Positions 54,401-64,000 of a DNA stretch of 64,000 nucleotides are shown piece by piece. The notes under the pieces were generated by a model. The model did no database searches. It was not told the origin of the DNA and saw only the letters and a list, made by a program, of their open reading frames with translations. The stretch covers positions 512,975,225 to 513,039,224 of the forward strand of contig NC_058518.1 in NCBI RefSeq assembly GCF_904849725.1. Reading direction: 5' to 3'. This stretch comes from Hordeum vulgare subsp. vulgare (taxonomy: Eukaryota > Streptophyta > Magnoliopsida > Poales > Poaceae). Each line of letters begins with the position of its first letter. Within the stretch, counting starts at the first letter, position 1. A program made the position numbers and the translations under genes.

Positions 54401-57400
54401 ACAATTTTAATGAATTCTCTGAATTATTTAAAGCAATTACATGATTTGTATATGTACATTAAACACAATAAATGATATTGAAATGACCATGTATCCATTA
54501 CGATATTTTTTGTGTAATCTCTTACGATGTATCCTATCATAATGTTTGCATCTCATTACGATATTACGATGTATTACTTTTCAAATAACTTCTTAAAAGA
54601 TAGTTATTGTTCATACATAGGAAAAACACGCCCATGGGATATCCTTAGATATAGAATATTGATGTTATTCTCTATGATATACTTCATAATAGAAAATAAA
54701 GTGTAATCTTATGGAAGTATGCTAGCGTTAATTAATACTAGCGTCGGCGTAAATCTATGAATTTATTCAATTTATTTTTCTTACTATAGGAATAAACATT
54801 TGAATTCAACATTATTCCATGAGTCCTATTTCAAAGCCTATATTTTATTGGGGAAAATAAAAATAAAAGTAACCCATCTTTTCCCATTCTCTCTCTATGC
54901 AAGGGTGGAAGAACCAAAATAAAGGATTTTGGAAGAAAACAAATGAACTTTCGAAATCTAATTATTATGCGTAAAGGGAAGGAGTTGAGATTTCTACTTA
55001 TTCCTACATACCATCTAGTAACAAGAATATGAAATTGTAAATAGCAAAAAAATATTGTCTTGCATGGCTAAGTCTAAAGAAATACAAATATCCATCTATA
55101 CAAATTCATCTGCATCAAATTTATATCAGAATAGAGGATGGATGCATCATTCAAGGAGTTGGATTAACTTCCCTTATGCTTCTTTATCATAAGTTTGATA
55201 AGCACCCTTTTTGCTTTCTTGATAATTAATGGACAAAAATTGTATTTTATAACATGCTTGTTTTTACTATATTTATAGTAAACACACTGCATGATACTGA
55301 AATGACCATGTATCTGTTATGATTTTTACATAGTACGATGTATACTATCATAAAATTACATCTTCTTACGATATACTATTTTCGAAATAACTTTACAAAC
55401 TATGAAGATGCCCATTGTTCATACGCAGGGAAAATGCACCCTAGCACATCCTTAGATATTAGAATATGTATGTTATTTTCTAAGGTATGCTTCGTAACAG
55501 AAAATACAATTCTAATCTTATGGAAGTATGCTAGCATCAACATTAATGTTTAGGTGCAGCAAGAATTTCAAATTTTTATGTGTAAATTTTAGTTAAGTTG
55601 CTTCTGCATGTAACACTACACAACCGTAGCTTCCCAAGCCTCACTTGAGCAATCCGCATTTTATGCTTCACTTTGACCAACTACCAGGATTAATTAGCAT
55701 TAGAAATAACACAATTTGTTCACTAGCTAGTGACTACTGACCGTGGATGGTTGACCTACATAATTAAGTGCGTTTATCTTGACTATTTGGATGTCACATG
55801 CCATCATATTTTAGTATGCAATAAATGTGTTAATACAAAAAATGATTTGTGTATTAAAAACTTACATTGCTAAGTGTTCATTACAGACTACAGGAATGGA
55901 TTATGAAAATGATAGATTGTTCACCATGCACGATTTGGTGCACGATCTAGCAAGATTGGTCATGGTCGACGAAGTACATGTTGCTACCAAACAAGGCAAC
56001 ACAGGGGAAGGTTGCTGCCACTTTGCATTGCTAAATGATTGTTGTAAGCCATTGGAGTCATCCAAGATAAGGGCACTTCGTTTTATGGAGTGTGACAAAA
56101 GTGAACTTCATGATGCTGCCTTTTCATCTGCCAAGTCCATGCGTGTCTTGGACTTAAGCGAGTGCTCCATGCATAAATTTTCAGATTCTATTCAAGTGTT
56201 GAAGCAATTGAGATATCTAAGTGCTCCAAGAATCCAAGATGGAAATATTCCGGATAGTATCACCAAGCTTTCAAAATTAATTTACCTGAACCTTCATGGA
56301 TCTCCTAAACTCTTAGCACTACCAGAGTCAATTGGAGAAATTGAGGGTCTAATGTATCTTGATTTGTCGGGTTGTTCAAGAATTGAAGAACTTCCTGAAT
56401 CTTTAAGGAGGCTAAAAGAATTGGTGCATCTGGATTTATCAAATTGCTTTTGTGTTCGAGGTATATCGGTATTCTTGGGGAGCCTCACACAACTTCAGTA
56501 TTTGAACTTATCATACTGCCCAAATATCGGAGAGTTGCCTGAAGATCTAAGTGGTCTATCCAAATTGCAGTATTTGAACTTATCATTCAGCTCATATCTT
56601 CAATATTGCCAAGAAGCAGAATTTTTGAGGGCCTTTACAAAGCTCGAGTACTTAAACTTGTCTTCAGACCATTCTGTACTTCAAAAGCTCCCTGAAGCTT
56701 TGGGCAGATTCCTTCAACTCAAGTACTTAAACTTATCTGGTTGTCGAGATATGACAATATTGCCAATGTGTATTGGGAGTCTAAAATGTCTGGCGCATCT
56801 TGATTTATCACACTGTTATAGTATTTATCGTCTTCAAGAGGCTTTGGTGGGTCTTACCAATCTGAGATATTTGAATTTAAAAGATACATGTTTGAAACCA
56901 CAACTAGAAGATGATGATACCAAATCTTATTGGAAGAGATCATGTTTACTTGGTTCACCATTGGAAAACAATCATTATGGGAATTACTTTCAAAGTCTCA
57001 TCAACCATTTAGGCAATAATCTTTCCAATCTAGAGCATTTAGACTTGTCTTATAATCGCTCTCTTGAAAGCATACCTGAAAGTATTTGTCGCATGAGAAA
57101 TCTGCATACATTGGACCTCTCGGAATGCATACTTCTTGCAAAGATACCAGAAAGTATACATACACTTGGTAGTTTGAAGTTTCTCTATTTAAAGGGATGT
57201 GACCTTCTTTCCAGAATACCACACCTTGGTGGCAGTACAGTATCGTTACCATACTTTGTGGTGCGTGCTGGTGATGAAGATTGTAGAAGCAACCTTGTCC
57301 TACTTCAATCCACAGATCCTGTTGAGCTGCAGATATCTGAACTTGAAAAAGTGAAGTCCCCAAGAGAGGCACATCGTATAAAATTAGTGGAAAAACATAG

Positions 57401-58541
57401 GCTCAAGGACTTGAAATTGGAGTGGACCAGAGGTGTTGAGAGATTTGTCTATGACAAAATGTTGTTGAAAAATCTAGTGCCGCCAAGCACATTGAAGAAT
57501 TTGGAGATATGTGGTTACAATGGTGTGAGCTTTCCTGCGTGGCTAGTGGGACAACTACCAAACCTAGTCTCATTGGTTCTCAGAGATATGGAAAATGTGG
57601 AAGAGTGGAACATGTCATACTCCATTGATGAGGACCATGTGATTCAAACATTGGAAATACATGGTTGTCCCATGTTAAGGATGAAACGACCTCTTCCTAA
57701 AGCTAAATCATGGGTGATATCACACAGTGATAATGTATTATCATCATTGGATGAGTGCACTGTGTCACACACCAGTGCTTTCCCCTGCACTTCTCCGATA
57801 ACTACCGTGTTGTTGTCGATTAAATACTGCAAGGGGCCTTATCGGTGGAGGTTACTTCAACACTTCACTGGACTCTCTTCTTTGTCAATTCACAACTGCG
57901 GTGATCTAACTGGATCACCAGCGATCACCCATCATCTATGGTCTCTCGAGGCACTATGCCTAGAAGACGAACATATGGAAGAACTGCCAAAATGGATGGG
58001 TGAGCTCAGATCTCTACACAGTCTGGAAATAAGGTGGAGCAATGTTGTAACAGAGTTAAATGAGACAATGAGGAAACTCACAATGCTGCAGTCACTAAAC
58101 TTGTCCTATTGCAACAATTTATCACTGCCACATTGGTTAGGCGAACTTACCTCTCTCAAGGAACTTGTTGTGTGTTCCAGTGATGTCTTGAGGTCTTTAC
58201 CGGAAAGCATACAACAACTCACCGACCTTCAGAAAATAAAAATAAGCAATTGCCCTAAATTAGAGCATGTTGTTGCTGAATCATTGGAGGGAATGATGAA
58301 GCGCACTCATAACCAAGAAAGGGTATGCGTCCTGCCCAACTCTCTCGAGGAACTTACTATCCTTACATGTCATGGTGTCAAGTCTTTGCCCGAGGGCATA
58401 CATCAACTCACCAACCTCAAAAACCTAGAGATTGATGACTGCTACTACCTTTATCAGTGGTGTAAATTAGAGGAGAGCAGGAAGCTTGCTCACATACAAA
58501 ACAAGGTACATATCTATCCTGCCATGCTTTCATCATACTAA
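51436..58541 (+). CDS. CC-NB-LRR disease resistance gene, copy 2 (same frameshift)
   Basis: Exons are 51436-51735, 53216-54372 and 55887-58541, with the same splice sites and motifs as copy 1. Exon 2 is again 1157 bases, so the lost base is shared and the predicted product stops at 54374-54376. Exon 1 has Asn37 instead of Asp37, a change inside the coiled coil between helices. No other coding difference was seen. Identical introns and flanks mean that the two copies are far younger than the Stowaway MITEs and the exon 2 frameshift they carry. Confidence 0.88.
51775..51932. mobile_element. Stowaway MITE in NLR intron 1, copy 2
   Basis: Exact counterpart of the element at 40718-40875, same TA flanks. 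Confidence 0.9.
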
Positions 58542-58869
58542 TCTTAATTTGCAATGCTTAATGTTACTTCTTTTTTCTTGATGTTACAATGGGATATATC
58601 ATGTCGCATTTCTCCATGCATAAATGTGTAGATATCCATGTACTTTGTTAAAACACACCTAGATGTGCCAAATAGTATAGCCATAGCAAAAGGATGAATT
58701 CTCTAATTTCGAGAGTAAGTGATGGTGCGCCACTACCAATGTAAGACATATTAACTGAGATAGATATTTGTTTGAAGCACGGGTCAGAGGATTACACTTT
58801 TATTTTTGAAAGGAGAAATATCCCTGACTGCTGCATTATGTGAGCTCATGCAGACAACCATCTTTATTA

Positions 58870-59029
58870 CTCCCTCCGTACCTAAATATAAGTCTTTTAA
58901 GATATTTCACTACGTGTCTACATATGGAGCAAAATGAGTGAATCTATACCCTAAAATATGTCTATATACATTCGTATGTAGTCCATTAGTGAAACTCTTA
59001 GAAAGACTTATATTTAGGAACAGAGGAAG
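58870..59029. mobile_element. Stowaway MITE downstream of NLR copy 2
   Basis: Counterpart of 47813-47972. Confidence 0.9.
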
Positions 59030-60966
59030 TAAAACACAGTAGCAGAGTAGTAGTGCCTTACAGTCGGAACCAAATTTGCTTCATCTGAATGATAGTGTTT
59101 AAATAATGCTTTTGTTTTGTCATTATTCCGAATGAATAAAGGAATTGTCATTATTCTTGCAGTGTTTTGTCTGGTAGGCAGTGCATCCACCGCAGACACG
59201 CAGGTTTGCCAAATCAAGGTCCTGAATCACCCTGAAAGATTTTTGTTTGGGTTGACACTAAATTAATGGAGTTGCAGGAGGACCATCAGGAGCAAATATA
59301 ATTATGAGCTATGGTTATGGGTATCTGGTTTGCAAGATTCAACTATATTATTCGGGCGTTCTACATAAATCTACTAAGGTAACCTTTTGCTCCATGCTCT
59401 TAAACATCATTGTGAACCCCTGGTTTGATGTGCCGACATGTCTACATTATCTCAGTCACCCGTCGTTATGTGCAGCATGGAACTGTGCTCAAAATTTCCC
59501 AGAGAACCTGGAGGCTGCAGCATCTACACTGTTCTACAGGACTACATGGTTTCAGACTTTCAGAGCGCACCCTGTTGACCTTGGCCCCCATCTTCTATAC
59601 TGCAGACGCCGACATCTTCGATTTGTCCTTAGTGGCAACCATGTTATTGTTTCCTTCTTAAGATGCTGCCCAAGTGCAGGGTTTTGTTGTAACTTCGGTG
59701 TGTCTGCTTATCTCTGCTTAGATGCAAAAGGTGGGCAGCCCCACAACGTTTTATAGAACAAAAAGAGTGACAACTCCGGTGAGAAGAAATTGTACTTGTA
59801 ATATTTGCTGCGAGTTGCATTTATACCGTCTGGGTGATTTTGGTACTTGCTTGTGTTGAGCATGATGTAGTACAATTCAACGCGATACTTTAACACTTGT
59901 AAAGCATGATACTTTCTTGGGATGATCTGGCGGCACATAATGGTCTGCTAGATTGTCAGATTAATTATGTGACAATGTACAGTTATTTTCTGAATGAAAG
60001 ATGAGCAGGTCCAAATCAAACTACAAGGAGGTATGTTGGCACCAACTCCAATCCCAGGTTGTTCTATGCGTGTGTGTGTGCACGCGCGTTGTGTGGCAGA
60101 CATCAGATCAATTCTACCTCATGGGTGCAATCTCAGTATCCCTACACTGCAGATACATGATACCGATACATATAGCCTGCAATTCTATTCTTGATTCCTT
60201 GATGTATATATGTATTGCTCCATCGTGCATAATTTACTAGTCTCAGGTTGCTTTGGGGCTGGCTGCTGCGATGAAGCGCCGGTGAGTGGAGAAGGTCCTC
60301 GAGATGCAATGAAGGAGAGGGCGAGGGTGAGGAAAAACAACATCACCATGCGCTTCCTCTGATTCAATGACAGAAAGCCTTGGAGAGACGTCAAATTTCA
60401 CTTGAAATAGATTTTTCAACCCAAGCAAATATTTTGATATTTTGAGGAATAATTAGGCAACTATTTCAAGTTGTGTATACTACTGAACTGAATGTTGACT
60501 GAAAGGCAACGATTTCGGTATTTATTGAAATAACCAAAACGTCCGAAATTAAAAAAAAAGTTAACTGAAAGTGGAAACCATATGGTAAACTAAGACTATC
60601 TGAACATTTGTTAGAGGCGCGATTTTACTGCTTACAATTGTTTGGAGAAAGATGGGAACTTTGACTACCAATCTAAGAACCTGCAAGCTGGGTAGCTTCG
60701 TGGTTGTTTAGAGTAGCCCACGTGGGCTACTCTGAACTTAACTGAAATAGCATGACAGTGGCTATCTGCAGAAAATTGCTCCTGCAACTGAATCTATTGT
60801 CGCTGTCCCTAGTTTGATTTTTTTAAAACTATTTCTTTCCATCCAATTTTAAAATTGTACTAAATCTGCGGCAATTAATATCAATCGGAGGAGTAGTGAC
60901 TATTGAGTCCATGGGTCCCTGCGCAAAATGCAAAACGCCGTATGAACCAACTTAAACTATGATATA

Positions 60967-61120
60967 CTCCCTTCATTTTTAAACATAAGTTTTTTAAAGA
61001 TTCAACTACGGACTATCTATAAAGCAAAATGAATGAATTTACACTCTAAAATATGTGTATATATATATATGTAGTTCATAATGTAATATTTAAAAGAGTT
61101 ATATTTAGGAACGGAGGAAG
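60967..61120. mobile_element. Stowaway MITE, second one downstream of NLR copy 2
   Basis: Counterpart of 49910-50063. Confidence 0.88.
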
Positions 61121-61290
61121 TACATATGAAAATGGAGACACTGCATGTCACCATGTGTAGATGGATATACGGTATCGCTGGATATACTTTTCTTTTTTTG
61201 CATTCCTTTTGCTGAGGGGGAGACTTGACTTCTTAGCTTAACAAGTTTATCTGAACCCGATCACGTCAATTGCATGCGTGATAGACACTA

Positions 61291-61356
61291 TTCTCTTCGT
61301 CCCATAATATAAGGGTGTTTTATAAAAAACATCATTATATTATGGGAAGGAGGGAG
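61291..61356. mobile_element. 66-bp MITE downstream of NLR copy 2
   Basis: Counterpart of 50234-50299. Confidence 0.8.
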
Positions 61357-61659
61357 TAGTATTTTCTTTTTAACGGCGGGATGCTAGTGTGACAAATAGC
61401 TTGAAGCAGAAAGACATTTTCAGAAGAGAAAACAGTAAGAGTAAAGATAAAACTACAGACGTTAGCTTGCACATAAAGTAACAACGAAATCACCTTTCTC
61501 GACATGATCAATTCATGACCAAACTTCTTACTACTTTCTAATGCCTTCCTCTAGACCCATATAATGGTGAAGTGTCATGTAGTCAACATTCACATGACAC
61601 CACTAGAGGAGAGACAACAAAATATGGAACGAATACCAAATTCACATAATTACTTATAA

Positions 61660-62091
61660 TCTACGCAAACAGCTTTTATGCCGGGACGTAATATCCTTGA
61701 AGGAGTCGTTGTCTTGCATGAAACTCTTCATGAAATTCACTCAAAGAAACTTGATGGGGTTATCTTCAAAGTGGATTTTGAAAAAGCTTACGATAAAGTT
61801 AAATGGTTGTTTCTGCAGCAAACCCTACGCATGAAGGGTTTCGATGAGCTGTGGCGTAGGCACGTCGATTGTTTTATAAAAAAAGGGAAGTGTTGGTGTC
61901 AAAGTGAATGATGATGTGGGTCATTTTTCCAGACACTGAAGGGTCTCCGGCAAGGGGATCCAATGTCTCCCATTTTATTTAACATTGTCGCTGATATGTT
62001 GGCACTGCTGATTAAGCGGGCTAATGAGAAGGACCTTGTGGGGGGCTTGATCCCGCATCTTGTTGATGGGGGTGTCTCCATTTTACAGTAT
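61660..62091 (+). mobile_element. LINE fragment (RT region) at the end of unit 2
   Basis: Counterpart of 50603-51034, with the same frameshift and the same fusion point, so the second junction was copied from the first and did not arise independently. Confidence 0.9.
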
Positions 62092-62492
62092 GCAGAGGCC
62101 AGGGCATTGTCTCCTTTTCTAAAAAAAAGGTATCATCGTCATTTCTATAGCTTTGTCAACATGTAGAGGTTCATTAGCGTATGTGCTCAATATGCAAAAC
62201 AAAACAAAAGTAACAAAGACCGGATCAAGTCTCAGGCTCTCTGGAGGAAGGGGCCGCACAAATCGTGCGCACGATGCGTACAATTGTTAATATTTGTGTA
62301 CAGCAGTTCATATATGTACAAAATGGTATAAAATGCGTACAAGATGAAGACTCGGCATAGAGTTGACTATAGCTTGATGCACTATGCAATAAGATTACCA
62401 ATCACACACTTCACAAACGTCTTACCCTACCATTCTTGCTCCCACAACCTAGCTTGAACCCCCCGACGTGAGACCAGGCGCAAGCAGCAGCC

Positions 62493-64000
62493 ATGGCGGA
62501 GCTTGGTGGCATGCTTGCCGCTGCCATCCTCAAGGTGGTGGGTGAGCAGATTTGTTCGGTGATTGGTGGTCAGATTGCCCTGAAGATGAACTTCGATGAG
62601 AACCTGAACAAGATGAACATGGTGCTGGAGGGTATCGATGCCCTCCTTGAGGACGCCGAGAGGCGGTCGATCACGGATAAATCGACACGTCTGTGGTTGA
62701 AGCGGCTCAAGGACTTCATGTATGAGATTTCCGACATGATTGATGAATTCGAAGCCGACACGCAAGCAATCATCCAGCCGTCTGCGCGGAAGGTACGTAT
62801 GTGGAGAAAACAAAAGTTCATTAACTTGTTACTCCCTCCATTTCTAAATATAAGACCTTTTAGAGATTTTATTATGAACTACATACGGATGTATATAGAC
62901 ACATTTTAGAGTATAGATTCACTTATTTTGCTCCGTATGTTGTCCATAGTGAAATGTTTAAAAGGTCTTATATTTAGGAATGGAGGAAGTATTAGTGTAT
63001 TTTTGTATCGAATGCTACTCTTCTCTTTTTGAGAAATAAAAAACTTGTAGTAGTTTTCCTTAGATTAATCACCTTGCATAGATACAAACTTACAACTATG
63101 CTAAAAACACGTGTCTCGGTACCCTCACCTCACATTTGCTGCATCCAGACACACACTGGGTGCTGAGCGAGCGGTAGCTTATTTGGCTTTACAATGAGCC
63201 GCCACATTGGAAAGAATTAAAACACCCACTAAGCTACTAAGCTCTTGAGTCTGCTGGAGGATAGGCTCCTGAATCTGAAACATTTTCTTACGATCTTGTT
63301 TTGAATCGTGCTATATATGATGACAATATTCCTATGTTTCCTGTACGACGATTCAAATCCAGCTGCACACCGTAGTATTGAAAGGGCAACGGCCGCTGGA
63401 TTTCTTGGTCGTACAAAGATTGGACACTATTTTTCTTATGTGAAGCAGTTTCATTTTGTTTTACCCTGCATGAAACTAGTAGGCTCCTCTTACCAAAATG
63501 AAACTATATTACCAAAATCAACTCACTTCACATAAATCAACTCACTTCACATATTACCAAAATTGAAGCAGTTTCATTTTGTTTTACCCTGCATGAAACT
63601 AGTCGGTATCCAGTACGTAGCTCTATTTTGAATTCCAAATACAGTCATAAGTATTTCCAAATAGAAATTTAATGACATAAATTTTATGCCACGTAAACCA
63701 TATTATAATACCGCGACTGTTGGCAGAATCCTAGCTAATTTAACAAATGAAAATACACCTTAAATTTTGAGACGAACCAGTAGACATTTTTTGCTCTCCA
63801 ATAGGAATATAATAATGAATATAACCTATGATTAAATTAAACAAAAATCCTCCGACGCTTGGCATAGATATTGATGTAGTTATATAGTATGTACAAAATA
63901 TACGAATCTTACCCATCAATTTTGGAACTCAACTGGAAACCGAACCTGAATATCCATATTAATATGTGAAGTGAGTTGATTTATGCATGATCACATCAAA
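62493..64000 (+). CDS. CC-NB-LRR disease resistance gene, copy 3 (partial: exon 1 and part of intron 1)
   Basis: Exon 1 is 62493-62792 (100 codons, Asn37) with donor GTACGT at 62793. A Stowaway MITE follows at 62832-62989. By analogy exon 2 would start at about 64273, outside the window, so whether this copy also carries the frameshift cannot be seen. Confidence 0.85.
62832..62989. mobile_element. Stowaway MITE in NLR intron 1, copy 3
   Basis: Exact counterpart of 40718-40875. Confidence 0.9.

Larger units (their letters stand above)
58542..61659. other. NLR copy 2 downstream region; no second gene
   Basis: Counterpart of 47485-50602, with MITEs at 58870-59029, 60967-61120 and 61291-61356, the purine-pyrimidine tract at 60066-60089 and the palindrome at 60710-60733. 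Confidence 0.6.
51035..62091 (+). repeat. Tandem unit 2 (11,057 bp)
   Basis: It is the same content as unit 1 from LINE tail to LINE RT fragment. All long open frames on both strands have the same lengths and translations as in unit 1 apart from residue 37 of exon 1. The junction at 51031-51038 reads GTATGCAG. Confidence 0.97.
62092..64000 (+). repeat. Tandem unit 3, first 1.9 kb (continues past the window)
   Basis: It matches unit 2 throughout what is visible, including Asn37, C6 and the T at the position of 41510. A full unit would end near 73148. Confidence 0.95.

Noticed and set aside
1..64000. tRNA, rRNA, CRISPR arrays, operons or bacterial genes
   Set aside because: No cloverleaf or rRNA-like text was recognised by eye, and the tandem arrays lack the short regular repeat and unique spacer pattern of CRISPR; the tRNA-like TGGTATCAGAGC at 25998 is a retrotransposon primer site.

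Overview
This window is nuclear DNA from a grass of the wheat tribe (Triticeae: wheat, Aegilops or barley relatives). The evidence is nested Copia, Gypsy, LINE, CACTA, Harbinger and Helitron remains, Stowaway MITEs with CTCCCTCC ends and TA target duplications, spliced genes with GT/AG introns, and the very low gene density typical of these genomes. Nothing bacterial (operons, ribosome binding sites, CRISPR) is present.

Positions 1-18,400 are a gene-poor mosaic of old repeats: a Helitron 3' end (1-203), a minus-strand Gypsy LTR fragment (about 290-1141), two CACTA ends (2038 and 11117), several degenerate tandem arrays (4543-5110, 8371-8490, 9866-10812), two PIF/Harbinger elements with intact TAA/TTA target duplications (12269-12722, 16982-17838) and 3' ends of truncated LINEs (12888, 15900, 16627). 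A decayed copy of the promoter of the downstream resistance genes lies at about 16040-16760.

Positions 18,400-40,013 hold one L1-type LINE (ORF1, then ORF2 with endonuclease and reverse transcriptase). It is split inside ORF2 by a complete 13.9-kb Copia element (24582-38495) with about 1.41-kb LTRs, a tRNA-iMet primer site and a perfect GAAGA target duplication. The Copia resembles the SIRE/Maximus type: gag and pol are broken by stops and frameshifts, and a long third ORF follows pol. That ORF is preceded by what looks like its own promoter (G-box, TATA box, ATG-free GC-rich leader, leader intron). A possible intron also separates gag from pol in a way that would join their frames.

Positions 39,977-64,000 are a head-to-tail tandem array of an 11,057-bp unit: two full copies and the start of a third. 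Each unit carries one CC-NB-LRR (NLR) disease resistance gene of three exons. The array junctions are chimeric: the reverse-transcriptase region of one LINE fragment is fused, through a 4-bp ATGC microhomology, to the 3' tail of the LINE upstream of copy 1. The copies are almost identical (three differences noticed, all in the first 1.6 kb). Both copies that can be read through share a 1-base loss late in the NB-ARC exon, so as written they encode a CC-NB protein of about 486 residues and the LRR exon is out of frame. The frameshift therefore predates the amplification.

Inferred order of events: the LINE inserted upstream of an NLR promoter; the Copia inserted into the LINE (LTR divergence about 1.1% by eye); separately a 5'-truncated LINE inserted downstream of the NLR; then the two LINEs were joined by illegitimate exchange, amplifying the NLR very recently.
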